A stretch of 64,000 bases of DNA from DASSSQ01 sp963839285 (lineage in GTDB: Bacteria; Actinomycetota; Thermoleophilia; Gaiellales; Gaiellaceae), in assembly GCA_963839285.1 (NCBI GenBank), contig CAWIUN010000003.1:1-64000 (forward strand), written 5' to 3'. The notes beneath the pieces are model-generated. The model worked only from the letters and a program-made list of their open reading frames with translations. It had not been told where the DNA came from and did no database searches. Position 1 is the first letter of the stretch. Each line of letters begins with the position of its first letter. The position numbers were made by a program, and so were the translations under genes. Shown here piece by piece: positions 21,261 to 30,838 of this stretch.

Positions 21261-22331
21261 CTAGACGGGCCTCGCGCCGTCGACGGCGCGGCAGACGAAC
21301 GCCATCGGCTCGAGGCCCGTCTCGGCCCGGTAGACGGCGCCGCTGCCGAGCGCGATCCGGTCGACCTCGCGCGTCCGGGCGACGGCGACGACGCAGCCGC
21401 CGAAGCCGCCGCCGGTCAGCCGCGCCCCGAGCGCGCCGGCCTCCTCGAGCGCGGCGACCAGCACGTCGAGCTCCGGCGTCGAGACCTCGAAGTCGTCGCG
21501 GAGGCTCGCGTGGCTCGCCGAGAGCAGCCTGCCGACGGTCTCGAGGTCGCCGTCGGCGAGCGCCGCCGCCGCCTCGAGCACGCGGGCGTTCTCGGAGACG
21601 ACGTGCCGCGCGCGCGGGTCGTCCGCGACCTGGTGCGGCTCCGCGTCGCGCAGCGCCGGCACGCCCAGCCGGGCCGCGGCCGCCTCGCACGCCGCGCGCC
21701 GCTCCGCGTAGGCGCTCCCCTCCAGCCGCCGCGTCTGCCCGGAGTGGACGATCAGCACCGCCAGCTCCGCCGGCAGGGCCACGGGCCGCACCTCGAGGCT
21801 GCGGCAGTCGATCAGGAGCGCGTGCCCGCGGCGGCCGCGGATCGAGGCGAGCTGGTCCATGATCCCGCAGGGCACCCCGGTCGCGATCCGCTCCGCCTCC
21901 TGGCAGGCGCGGGCGAGCTCGAGCGGGTCGAGGACGAAGCCGGCGGCGTCGCAGAGCGCGAGCGCGATCGAGACCTCGAGCGCGGCGCTCGACGAGAGCC
22001 CGGCCCCGGGCGGCACCGTCGACGAGACGACGCCGTCGATGCCGACGGGCGGCCGGCCGCGCTCGGCCAGGGTGCGGAGGACGCCGGCGGCGTAGCGGCC
22101 CCAGGGCGGCTCGACGCCGGCGGGCTCCGCGGAGCCGTCGGCGGGGAGCTCGACCTCGTCCATGCCGGGATGCTCCGAGCGCAGGCGCAGGCGCCCGTCG
22201 CCGCGCGGCTCGGCGGTGACGCGGCACTCGCGCCCGATCGCGAGCGGCAGCACGAAGCCGTCGTTGTAGTCGGTGTGGTCGCCGATCAGGTTGACGCGGC
22301 CGGGCGCCCGGAAGACGGACGGCTCAGGCAT
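21261..22331 (-). CDS. galK: Galactokinase GalK
   Basis: 356 residues. It phosphorylates galactose at C1. GHMP-kinase motifs are all visible: PGRVNLIGDHTDYNDGFVLP, PPGAGLSSSAALEVSIAL and LTGGGFGGCVVAV. The ATG overlaps the galT stop by 8 bases, so the two Leloir genes are coupled. No galE or aldose epimerase is adjacent. Frame unbroken. Confidence 0.94.
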   Translation of the reverse strand: MPEPSVFRAPGRVNLIGDHTDYNDGFVLPLAIGRECRVTAEPRGDGRLRLRSEHPGMDEVELPADGSAEPAGVEPPWGRYAAGVLRTLAERGRPPVGIDGVVSSTVPPGAGLSSSAALEVSIALALCDAAGFVLDPLELARACQEAERIATGVPCGIMDQLASIRGRRGHALLIDCRSLEVRPVALPAELAVLIVHSGQTRRLEGSAYAERRAACEAAAARLGVPALRDAEPHQVADDPRARHVVSENARVLEAAAALADGDLETVGRLLSASHASLRDDFEVSTPELDVLVAALEEAGALGARLTGGGFGGCVVAVARTREVDRIALGSGAVYRAETGLEPMAFVCRAVDGARPV

Positions 22332-23254
22332 CGCGCAGCGCCCTCGCGGCCGCCTCGGGCTCGACCGGGTTCATCAGCGTGCCGCTGCCGACCTCGCCGG
22401 CGGCGACGAAGCGCATCGTCCCGGCCGCCCGCAGCGGCGGCGCCAGGTGGACGTGCAGGTGGACGCCGGGGTGGATCCAGAGCATGTACGGGAAGGGCCG
22501 GTCGAAGAGCCGGTCGTAGCGGCCGAGCACGTCGACGAGCGCGGCGGCGAGCCCGTCGCGGCCGGCGTCGTCCAGGTCGGGCAGCCCCTCGACGTGCGTC
22601 TCGGGGACGAGCAGCGCCCCGTACGGCCAGCCCGAGGCGAAGGGCACGTAGGCGGTCCAGCCGCGCCGCGTCGAAGACGACCCGCTCGCCGCCGCGCTCG
22701 GCGGCGACCTGCGCGCAGAGGGTGCAGCGCCCGGCCGCCGCGGCGACCTCCGCCTCGCGCGCCGGCACCGGCGGCACGAACGGGAAGGCGTAGATCTGCC
22801 CGTGCGGGTGCGGGATCGTCGCCCCCACCTCGGCGCCGCGATTCTCGAAGACGAGCACGTACTCGACCTCGGGCCGCGCGAGCAGCGCCTCCGTCCGCTC
22901 CGCCCAGAGGTCGATCACGCGGCGGACGCCCACGATCCCGAGCGAGGCCATCGACGCGTCGTGGTCCGGCGTGTAGAGGACGACCTCGGCCGCGCCCCGG
23001 CCCGGCGCGACGTCGCCGTCGAGGTCGACCGGGTCGCCGGGCGTGAAGATCGGCCAGCGGTTCGGAAAGGCCCTGACCGTGTACGGCTCGGGCGCCTCGA
23101 GGCCGCCGACGCAGAACGGGCAGTCGTCGGTGGGCAGGTTCGGGCGGCCCTGGCGCGACCCGGAGACCGCGACCCACTCGCCGGTGAGCGTGTCCCGGCG
23201 GAACTCGGAGTTTTGTGGGAACGTTGCCACAGCGCTATTACACCGTTCCGACAC
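22324..23254 (-). CDS. galT: Galactose-1-phosphate uridylyltransferase GalT
   Basis: About 310 residues. It exchanges galactose-1-phosphate with UDP-glucose. RRDTLTGEWVAVSGSR opens the domain, CPFC gives the first zinc-type pair, the nucleophilic His is in IPHPHGQIYAFPF, and the second half has HPGVHLHVHLAPPL. One frame change at about 22668. The frame opens at the GTG at 23254, but a GTG at 23230 also fits; the first would place the LacI-type operator 23214-23231 inside the coding region. Divergent from the xylB unit. Confidence 0.88.
23213..23241 (+). promoter_or_regulatory. Promoter with LacI-type operator for the xylB unit
   Basis: TTGTGG (23213-23218), 17 bases, then TATTAC (23236-23241). 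The spacer and -35 box contain TGTGGGAACGTTGCCACA (23214-23231), a CG-centred palindrome matching in 8 of 9 half-site positions, typical of LacI/GalR-family operators. Repressor binding would block the -35. Related sequences occur at 45254, 45279 and 50042. The same site lies at the 5' end of galT and may control it too. Confidence 0.65.
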
Positions 23255-23266
23255 GAGGAAGGCGAG

Positions 23267-23368
23267 ATGAGCGAACCGAAGACGAGCCTCGGCATCCGGG
23301 CGCTCGGCCCGACGGTCACCCGCTTCGTGCCCGGCGGCTACCGGCCCGACGCGGCGCTCGCAGCGTGA
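23267..23368 (+). CDS. 33-residue leader ORF upstream of xylB
   Basis: The ATG at 23267 has the strong ribosome binding site GAGGAAGG 5-12 bases upstream. The peptide ends GGYRPDAALAA, and its TGA overlaps the xylB GTG as GTGA, so xylB translation is probably coupled to it. No similarity is recognised. It may be a coupling leader peptide, a tiny protein, or the relic of a lost gene. Confidence 0.5.
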   Translation: MSEPKTSLGIRALGPTVTRFVPGGYRPDAALAA

Positions 23369-24773
23369 CGCAGGCGCTCGTCGGGCTCGACGTCGGCACC
23401 TCCGGCGTCAAGGGGATCGCGATCGCGCCCGACGGCGAGGTGCTCGCGCGCGCCGAGCGCGGCTACCCGCTCTCGACGCCGCGGCCGGGCTGGGCCGAGC
23501 AGGATCCGGAGGACTGGTGGGGCGCCGCGCAGGCCGTGCTCGCCGAGCTGCCGGACGGGCCGGTCGGGCTCTCGGGGCAGATGCACGGGCTCGTCGTCCT
23601 CGACGCCGACGAGCGGGTGCTGCGGCCGGCGATCCTCTGGAACGACCAGCGGACGGCGGCCGAATGCGCCGAGATCGAGGAGCGGGTCGGGCTCGCGCGG
23701 CTCGTCGAGCTGACCGGGAACCGGGCGCTGACCGGGTTCACGGCGCCGAAGCTGCTCTGGCTGCGGCGGCACGAGCCGGACGTCTACGCGCGGATCCGGC
23801 ACGTGCTGCTGCCGAAGGACTACGTCCGGCTGCGGCTCGAGGGCCGGCACGCGATCGACGCCGCCGACGCGTCGGGGACGCTGCTCTTCGACGTCGCGCG
23901 GCGGCGCTGGAGCGACGAGATGCTCGACGCGCTCGAGCTGCCGCGCGCGCTGGCTGCCGGAGGCGTTCGAGTCGACCGAGGTCGGCGGCGCGGGCGACCA
24001 GGCCGCGGGCGCGCTCGGCGTCGGGGTTCTGGGTGTCGGCGTCGACCGGCCGGGGCCGCTGTCGGTCGTGCTCGGCACCTCGGGCGTCGTCTTCGCCGCG
24101 CTGCCGTCGTACGCGTCCGACCCGGAGGCGCGCGCGCACGCCTTCTGCCACGCGGTGCCGGACACCTGGCACGCGATGGGCGTGATGCTGTCGGCCGCCG
24201 GCTCGCTCGCCTGGCTGCAGGCGGCGCTCGCCGCGCCCTACGACGACGTTGCTCGCCGACGCCGAGCGCTGGGAGCCGGGGAGCGAGGGGCTGCTCTTCC
24301 AGCCGTACCTCGCCGGCGAGCGGACGCCGCACGCCGACCCGCTCGCGCGCGGGGCCTTCGTCGGGCTCTCGCTCCGGCACGACCGCGGCGCGCTCGTGCG
24401 GGCGGTGCTGGAGGGCGTCGCCTACGGGCTCCGCGACTCGCTCGAGCTCCTGCGCGAGCTCGGCGTCGAGGCCGGGGTCGCCCGGGTCTCGGGCGGCGGC
24501 GCCCGCAGCGCGCTCTGGACGCGGATCCTCGCCTCGGTGCTCGGCCTGCCGCTCGAGCGCACCGCGGCCGAGGAGGGCGCCGCCTACGGCGCCGCGCTCC
24601 TCGGCGGCGTCCGCGCCGGCGTCTTCGCCGACGCCCACGAGGCGGTCGCGGCCTGCGTCCGCGTCACCGAGCGGATCGAGCCTGATCCCGCGTGGACGGC
24701 CGCCTACGCCGACGGCTACGCCCGCTACCGCGCGCTCTATCCCGCGCTGCGGCCGCTGCAGCCGGGCGCCTGA
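23365..24773 (+). CDS. xylB: Xylulokinase XylB (FGGY family)
   Basis: About 469 residues. It phosphorylates D-xylulose to xylulose-5-phosphate. Motifs: GLDVGTSGVKGIAI at the start, GLSGQMHGLVVLD and WNDQRTAAECAEI typical of xylulokinases, LGTSGVVFA, LAGERTPHADP and SGGGARSALW. Frame changes at about 23955 and 24247. The GTG start overlaps the 33-residue ORF. No xylA is seen; the lyxose-isomerase-like cupin at 20.7 kb could supply xylulose. Confidence 0.9.
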
Positions 24774-24784
24774 CGCCCGGCTGC
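24758..24784 (+). terminator. Hairpin terminator at the end of xylB
   Basis: Perfect 11-base arms GCAGCCGGGCG and CGCCCGGCTGC around a 5-base loop that contains the TGA stop of xylB. There is no T run, as is common in high-GC actinobacteria. It lies just before the independent PadR promoter, consistent with transcription stopping here. Confidence 0.6.
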
Positions 24785-24799
24785 GCCGGACGGTTCGCC

Positions 24800-24828
24800 T
24801 TGACTACCAGAAGATATCTTCCTATTCT
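24800..24828 (+). promoter_or_regulatory. PadR promoter with internal palindromic operator (leaderless)
   Basis: TTGACT (24800-24805), exactly 17 bases, TATTCT (24823-24828). The GTG start at 24835 lies 7 bases after the -10, so the transcript should begin on the start codon. Between the boxes is the perfect 12-bp palindrome GAAGATATCTTC (24810-24821), the kind of site PadR repressors bind. Autorepression is likely. Confidence 0.7.
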
Positions 24829-24834
24829 TCCGGC

Positions 24835-25192
24835 GTGCCCCGCCGAAAGCCCGGAGCCCTGCTGCCGCTCGAGCTCGAGATCCTCGAGGCCGCCCTGACG
24901 ATGCGGCGCTCCGGGCCGGGCAGCTTCCACGGCTTCGGCCTCGCCCGGACGCTGCGGGAAGCGACCGGGTCGCGCTCCCTGACCGCGCACGGGACCCTCT
25001 ACAAGGCTCTGGGCCGCCTCGAGGAGCTCGGCCTGCTCGCCTCGCGCTGGGAGGATCCGGCGGCGGCGGCCGGAGGACGCCCGCGGCGGCGGCTGTACGA
25101 GCTCACCGGCGAGGGCGCGCGGCGTCGCCGAACGCGCTCGCGCCGAGGGGCCCGGCGCACGTCCCGCACGCGTCGCCGCGGAGCCGACATGA
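24835..25192 (+). CDS. PadR family transcriptional regulator
   Basis: About 119 residues. The winged-helix domain has LEILEAALTMRRSGPGSFHGFGLAR, SLTAHGTLYKALGRLEELGLL, and the wing GGRPRRRLYELTGEGAR. A frame change at about 25120 leads to the end VAAEPT. The stop overlaps the next gene's ATG (ATGA), the usual pairing of PadR with the membrane protein it controls. Leaderless transcription and self-repression are suggested by the promoter. Confidence 0.85.
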
Positions 25193-25792
25193 GCCCGGAG
25201 CGGCTGGCCGCGCTCGTCGGCGGCCTGGGTGCGCTTCTACACGCGCGGCCTCGCGCCCGCGGTCGCCGAGCGCCGGATCGAGGAGATCGACGCCGACCTC
25301 CACGACCAGGTGGCGCACGAGCGCGCGGCCGGCGCCGGCGACCTGCGGATCGCGCTCGCGATCGCGTCCCGGACGATCCGCGGCGTCGCCGCCGACCTCG
25401 CCTGGCGCCGGCGCCAACCGAGGGCGACCTCGACCCGGGAGGGCCGCATGAAGCCCCGCACGACCCTGTCCCGTTCGGCCGGCCGCGTCGCCCTCGGCGT
25501 GGCCGCCGTCCTCTCGCTGCCGCTGGCGGCGATGCTGCTGAGCGACCAGGTCGTCTGGAGCCTCGCCGACTTCGTCCTCGCCGGCGTCCTCCTGACGACG
25601 ATCGGCGTCGTGCTCGAGCTGGCGGCGAGGCGGCGCGGGAACCTGGCCGCCGCGACCGCCGTCGGGGCTCTCGGCGTTGCGGCGGGCGTGCTCGGGGAGG
25701 CAGACGACGCGCCGGGGCTCGTGCTCCTTGGGATCCTGCTGGTCGGCAGCGGGCTCGCGCTCGCCGTGCGGACGGCGCGGAGCCGCGGCTAG
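25189..25792 (+). CDS. PadR-partner membrane protein
   Basis: About 200 residues. A cytoplasmic helical head (SPERLAALVGGLVRFYTRGL, then AERRIEEIDADLHDQVAHE, resembling the prefix domain of PadR-linked permeases) is followed by four hydrophobic segments (around VALGVAAVLSLPLAAMLL, WSLADFVLAGVLLTTIGVVL, AAATAVGALGVAAG and GLVLLGILLVGSGLALAV). One frame change at about 25228. Encoded in one unit with PadR. Its stop codon overlaps the convergent dehydrogenase stop in CTAG. Specific role unknown. Confidence 0.7.
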
Positions 25793-26849
25793 CGCGCCCA
25801 CTCCAGCGGCTCGGGGCGCGGGAACTCCGAGCGCACCTCGACGGCGCCGCCGCCGTCGGCGGAGGCCTGGATCGCGTTCAGCACCTCGACGACGTGGGCG
25901 GCGTGCTCGGCGCCGGCCCGGTGCGGGCGGCCGTCGCGGATCGCCTCGGCGAGATCGACGAGGGCGCGGCTCCAGTCGGTGCCCGGATAGGGCTCGCGCA
26001 GGTAGCGGCACCGGCTCGTAGTGCTCGCCGTCGCTCGTCCGCTCGACGCGCGAGTCGAATTCGGCCCAGTCGGGCAGGTAGAGCGTCTCGTTCTCGCCGT
26101 GGATCTCGAGGCCCGCGCTGCTTGCCCTGGCCGACCCAGAAGGTCGCGGTCAGCCGCACGACCGGGCCGTCCTCGAGCTCGAGCGCGGCGACCCAGAAGT
26201 CGTTCGTCGCCAGGACGAACGGGTCGCCGAACTTGGTCACGCGCTCGGCGCTGCAGGATCGTGCCGTAGGCGCTGACCCGCCGCACCGGCCCGAACATCG
26301 CCGTCAGCGCGGTCAGCGGGTAGACGCCGACGTCGACGACGGGCCCGGCCGTCGAGCAGCGACTGCGGCGCCGGGTGCCAGGACTCGATCCGGCCCCAGT
26401 TCGCCTCGGCGTAGATCGCGCGGATCGTCCCGAGCGAGCCCTCGCGGACGAGCTTCCACGCCGTCTGCAGCGCCTCGCCGAGCAGCGTCGCCGGCGCGCA
26501 CGAGAGCCGCAGGCCGCGCTCCCGCGCCAGCTCGGCCAGCTCCCGCGCCTCGTCGTAGAGGAGCGCGACCGGCTTCTCGGTGTGCACGTGCTTGCCCGCC
26601 TCGAGGCAGGTCCTCGTCACCGACGCGTGCGCCTGCGGCGGCGTCAGGTTGACGACCGTGTCGACCGCGTCGTCGGCGAGCACCTCCGCGAGCGAGCCGT
26701 AGGCGCGGACCGCCGTAGGTCCCGCAGAACTCGGCCGCGCGTCCGTCGAGCACGTCCGTCGCGCCGGCGAGCTCGAGCGACTCCTGCCGGCCGATCGTCT
26801 GCGCGTAGCGGTCGGCGATGTTGCCGCAGCCCGCGAGCGCGACCCTCAT
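25789..26849 (-). CDS. Gfo/Idh/MocA family sugar dehydrogenase, heavily frameshifted
   Basis: Rossmann start MRVALAGCGNIADRYAQTIG, DTVVNLTPPQAHASV, and the catalytic EKPVALLYDEARELA (EKP motif) are intact. The rest is recovered in pieces across about five frame changes (near 26715, 26345, 26250, 26120 and 26010) to the end VRSEFPRPEPLEWAR. Members oxidise sugars or cyclitols with NAD(P). It is the last gene of the large operon and overlaps the TIM-barrel isomerase gene by ATGA. With so many breaks a genuine pseudogene is possible. Confidence 0.75.
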
Positions 26850-27632
26850 CGCAGCCACCCCTCGACCTGCTCGCGCATCGCGCGGCACTCCTCGCCCGGG
26901 ATCGTGGTCCTCCGGCTCGTGCTCGATCGTCAGCGTCCCCGCGTAGCCGAGCGACCGCAGCGCCCGCACGCAGCCCTCGACGTCGACGATCCCCTCGCCG
27001 AACCGGCAGGTCTCGTGCGGCTCGCCGACCGCGCGCACGTCCTTCAGGTGGACGGCGGCGACGTGCCCGCCCAGCTCCTCGATCGCGCGGGCGGCGTCGT
27101 AGCCCTGCGTCCCCCACCAGCCGGTGTCGACGCAGGCCGCGAACGCGCCCTCGCCGCGCTCGATCTTCGCGAGCACCTCGGCGGGCGTCCGCTCGGGGTG
27201 GTTCTCGACCGCGAGCACGACGCCGTACTTGCGCAGCACCGGCGCGAGCAGCTCCGGCTCGCCCGAGAACCCCGCGCCGATCAGCGGCGTCCCGAGCGCC
27301 TGCGCCAGCTCGCACGCCCGCTCGACGTTCGAGGGGCCGACCCACGTCGCGTAGCTCGAGACCCGCAGCCCGCGGCGCGCGAGCTCCTCGGTCGCCGCCT
27401 CGACGTGCGCGTCGGTCGCCCAGTCGGCGCCGAGGTGCGCGCCCCAGACGTCGACGGTGTCGAAGCCGAGCGCGACGACGTCGTCGAGCACCGCGCCGAA
27501 CCGCTCGCGGTAGGTCTGCTCGGGCGCGAAGGCCTCGTTCGTCGCGCGGTCTCCGTGGCCCCAGCCGTGCATCGCGAACCCCGTCTCCCTGGCGACGTAG
27601 TTCGCGGTCATGAACGCGATCGCGTTGCTCAC
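26846..27632 (-). CDS. Sugar phosphate isomerase/epimerase family TIM-barrel protein
   Basis: About 262 residues of the AP-endonuclease-2/xylose-isomerase-like family. Metal-ligand regions are visible: GFDTVDVWGAHLG, VLAVENHPERTPAEVLA (Glu), FAACVDTGWWG (Asp), AAVHLKDVRA (His) and LTIEHEPEDH (Glu). One frame change at about 26910. It overlaps both neighbours by 4 nt. Family members are isomerases, epimerases or 3-keto-glycoside-cleaving enzymes; pairing with the Gfo/Idh/MocA gene makes the last possible. Confidence 0.82.
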
Positions 27633-29075
27633 GTGCTCAGCACCTGTCCTTCCGCTCGAAGTCGCTCCTGCAGCTGCCCGACGTCGACATCCTGCACCGC
27701 CACCCCGCGCCGCGCCGCCTGAGCCGCCGCCAGCCCGGCCGCGTGGCCGAGGAGCATCCAGGTCGGCTCCATCCGCACGGACGCGTAGGCGACGTGCGAG
27801 GCCGAGAGGCCGACGGGCACGAGCAGGTCGGTCGCGTGCTCGCGCCGCGGGGTCAGGCAGCGGTACGGGATCGGGTACGGCGGCACCGGCACGGAGAGGT
27901 AGCCCTCGTTGAAGACGGCCGGCTCGGGGACGTACTCGGGCAGCGTCCGCCAGGTCCGCTCGACCTCGCGGACGTCGATGTTGTAGGAGCCGAGCGCGAC
28001 GACGTCCGGCTGCGGCCGCGCGCCGAGGACGTCCGCCTCGGTCAGGACGTGCTCGCCGACGAGCCGCCGCCCCTCGCGCACGTAGAGCTGGTGCGGCCAG
28101 CCGCCCGTGTCGGCGAACTCGTCGGCGCAGAGCCCCCAGCCGCGCGACCTGCCGGCGGATCGGCTCCGGCGCCTCGGTCGCGAGGTAGAAGAGCAGGCCC
28201 TGCGCGTAGCGGCGGTGGCGCTCGCGGATCGCGTCCCGGTCGCCGTCGAGCCAGCCGCGGTTGCAGCCGTCGAGCAGGTTGAGCGAGAAGGGCCCGATCG
28301 AGTTGACGTCGCACTTGCCGTTCGGGAGCAGGTCGTGGACGAGCCCGAGCAGGTCGCGCGCCGCCGGCTGCACGGCGCAGAGGTGGCGGCGCAGCAGCTC
28401 GAAGTCGGCCGGGTCGTAGCCGGGCGGCGGCTCGAGCGGCAGCCGGTTCTCGGGCCGGTCGGTGAGGCAGAGCCTGAACTGGAACGCCTGCAGGGCACCG
28501 TCGCCCTCGCCGAGCCGCTCGGCCGGCCGGCCGCTCTCGTCGAGCTCCGGCTCGCGGACGAACGGGAGCAGCGAGCCGTCGCCGGCGAAGGGCGAGATCC
28601 GCGCCGGGAAGTTGTGCTTCGAGGGCCGGTAGGCGGGCTGCCGGCCGGCCCAGCGCTCGCCGTGGAGGCTGCGCGGCTCGCGTCCGACCGCGAAGGGGAC
28701 GCCGCGGGCGGCGAGGACGTCGCCCTCGTAGCTCGCGTCGACGGTGACCGCCGCCTCGGGCAGCTCGTCCGTCTCGAGGCGCACGTCGACGCGGTCGAGG
28801 AGGCCCCGCAGGATCAGCTCGGCGACGTGCGGCTCGGGCCCCTTGACGCCCCAGAGCGGGACGCCGTAGTGCCGCGCGACCTCGCCGTAGAAGCGCCGCG
28901 CGAAGCCGCCGAGCACCCGCGCGTCGCCGACGTCCGTCCAGGAGAGGCCGCCCGAGACCATGCCGCCGACGTGGGCGCCCGGCTCGACGAGCACCGTCGC
29001 CGCGCCCGCCTCGGCGGCGGCGACGGCGGCGGCGACGCCGGCCCCGGTCGCGCCGAAGACGGCGACGTCGGTCAT
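27629..29075 (-). CDS. FAD-dependent oxidoreductase
   Basis: About 482 residues. The N-terminal dinucleotide fold DVAVFGATGAGVAAAVAAAE and VLVEPGAHVGGMVSGGLSW are typical of FAD-dependent oxidoreductases found in glycan clusters. TVDASYEGDVLAARGVPF and a C-terminal FAD-binding end with LLGHAAGLAAAQAARRGVAV follow. One frame change at about 28145. No signal peptide. It overlaps GH84 upstream and the isomerase downstream by 4 nt. Substrate unknown; a sugar or cyclitol oxidation is likely from context. Confidence 0.8.
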
Positions 29076-30086
29076 GCGAACGGCCGCAGCAGCGCCGCGC
29101 CGGTCGCGGCGTCGACGCCGAGCTCGAGCGCGGCCAGCAGCGCGGCTGCGTCCTCGGGCGGCGCGGTGTCGTTCGGCGCCCCGAGCGCGTCCGCGACCTC
29201 GGCGCCGTACTCCGAGAGCGCCCGCTCGAAGGAGGCGAGCGGCTCGTAGCCGTGCGGGTCGCGGCACCAGTCCGCGACCGTCGCGAGCGCGAGCTTCGAC
29301 GGGATCGCCTGCACCATCGCGTTCGCGACGAGGCCGGCGCAGCGGCCCGTCGGCGAGCCGCGGGTCGCGGCCGAGGAGCGGCCCGAGGAAGAGCCGCTCC
29401 GGGTCGAAGTCGTTGACCGGGTAGTTGTCCCAGAGGAGCAGCTCGTGGCCGCGGAAGCGCTCGACGGCGAGGTTGAGCGACTCGCGCGAGATCCCGATCG
29501 AGACGACCTCGGGCCCCGTCCAGTAGACGACGATCTCCGGGTCGAGGTCGGGCGCGAACGAGCGCCGGTACGGCGAGTCGCCCGTCCCCGCGTAGCCCAT
29601 CGGGCAGACGACGAGCGGTCCCGGCTGGTCGAGCTCGGCGTGGAAGCGGTTCGAGAGCTCGCACTGCGCCGCGCCGCTCGGCCGCTCCGCGTGGCCGTAG
29701 CGCTCGTCGTCCTCGGGGCAGTTGAGCGTGTGCTCGACGTCGTCCCAGAGGAGCTGGAACGAGCGCACGCCGGCCGACCGCACCTGCTCGCACTTGGCGA
29801 GGAGCGCCGCGAAGTCCTCGTCCCGCGAGTAGCAGATCGAGAGCCCGGGCGCGATCGCGTAGGCGAGCTCGACGCCGTTCCGCCGCGCCTCGGCGGCGAG
29901 CTCGCCGAGCCGCTCCAGCTCCCCGTCGGGGTACGGCTCGCGCCAGAGCCTGCGGTGGTAGGGGTCGTCCTTGGGCGCGTGCACCCAGGTGCTCAGGCCC
30001 TCGCGCCCGCAGAAGCGGATCAGCTCGAGCCGCTCGTCGTGGCTCCAGGGCGGGCCGTAGAACCCCTCGATCACGCCCCTGATCAC
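29072..30086 (-). CDS. GH84-like beta-N-acetylglucosaminidase
   Basis: About 338 residues. The start RGVIEGFYGPPWSHDERL and HAPKDDPYHRRLWREPYPDG are hallmarks of GH84 hyaluronidase/O-GlcNAcase catalytic domains. The catalytic Asp pair is in QLLWDDVEHTLN, and LLLWDNYPVNDF is also conserved. There is no signal peptide, so it would act on imported oligosaccharides. Shorter than many GH84 proteins because it lacks accessory domains. One frame change at about 29345. GTG start overlapping the dioxygenase stop. Confidence 0.85.
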
Positions 30087-30838
30087 GCGACGAGCTCGAA
30101 CCTCGGCCGCCGCTGCCAGTAGACGGGGTTGTGACCGGCGACCATCAGGCCCTGGCCCCAGTTGACGTGCTCCTCGCGGCCGTCCCTGAGCAGCGGCGGA
30201 TCCTCGGGGTCGCGGTACTGGAAGAGGACGTTCCGCCGCGTCCGCGCCGAGCGGTTGACGCCCGAGCCGTGGATCGTCAGGTAGTTGAAGAAGGCGACGT
30301 CGCCGGCGCTCGCGGGGAGCGGCGTGCCGGCGGAGAGCGGCACGTCGAGCGCGTGGCTCTCGCCGGTCTCCTCGATCGGCCCGCGGAGGTGCGAGCCGGG
30401 CACGACCCGCAGGCAGCCGTTCTCCTCGTCGGCGTCGTCGAGGTGGATGCTCGCTGCCAGCATCGTGTGCCGCTCGTGCGGGAAGTAGGGGTAGTCCTGG
30501 TGCATCGGGAAGGGCGCGCCCTGCTCCGGCGGCTTGACGAGCATCTTCGTGTGGTGGAGCTGCACGTTCGGGCCGATCAGGCTCGTCAGGACGCCGACGA
30601 GGCGCGGGTGCGCGACCGCGCGCGTGAAGACGCCGGCGTGGTACTGGACGTTGTGGAAGCCCTTCAGCACCGTCTCCTCCCGGACGGCGCCCCAGCGGTG
30701 GTTCTCGTCGTGCTCGGTGCCGGCGACCGCGTCGAGGATGCGGCCGATCGCCTCGCGCATCTCCTCGACCTCGGCGGCGCCGAAGACGCCCTTCGCGAGC
30801 AGGTAGCCGTGCTCGCGGTAGAAGGCGGCGTCGCTCAT
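30083..30838 (-). CDS. Phytanoyl-CoA dioxygenase (PhyH) family protein
   Basis: 251 residues in one frame. The iron facial triad is visible as HxD in MHQDYPYFPHERH and a distal His in LTIHGSGVNRSA, followed by RRNVLFQYRD, whose Arg would bind 2-oxoglutarate. Members hydroxylate diverse substrates, rarely phytanoyl-CoA in bacteria. Position inside a sugar operon suggests a sugar, sulfonate or cyclitol substrate, but this is inference. Overlaps both neighbours by ATGA or GTGA. Confidence 0.88.
   Translation of the reverse strand: MSDAAFYREHGYLLAKGVFGAAEVEEMREAIGRILDAVAGTEHDENHRWGAVREETVLKGFHNVQYHAGVFTRAVAHPRLVGVLTSLIGPNVQLHHTKMLVKPPEQGAPFPMHQDYPYFPHERHTMLAASIHLDDADEENGCLRVVPGSHLRGPIEETGESHALDVPLSAGTPLPASAGDVAFFNYLTIHGSGVNRSARTRRNVLFQYRDPEDPPLLRDGREEHVNWGQGLMVAGHNPVYWQRRPRFELVA

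Noticed and set aside
23215..26652. A 1,145-codon protein on the plus strand
   Set aside because: It starts with xylB in its true frame and then passes through PadR and antisense to the dehydrogenase; separate genes with good starts account for the region.
26313..30086. A 1,257-codon open frame as a multi-domain fusion of GH84, FAD oxidoreductase, isomerase and dehydrogenase
   Set aside because: The true genes have their own starts and ATGA/GTGA overlaps; the long frame arises because indels make neighbouring genes share one frame by chance.
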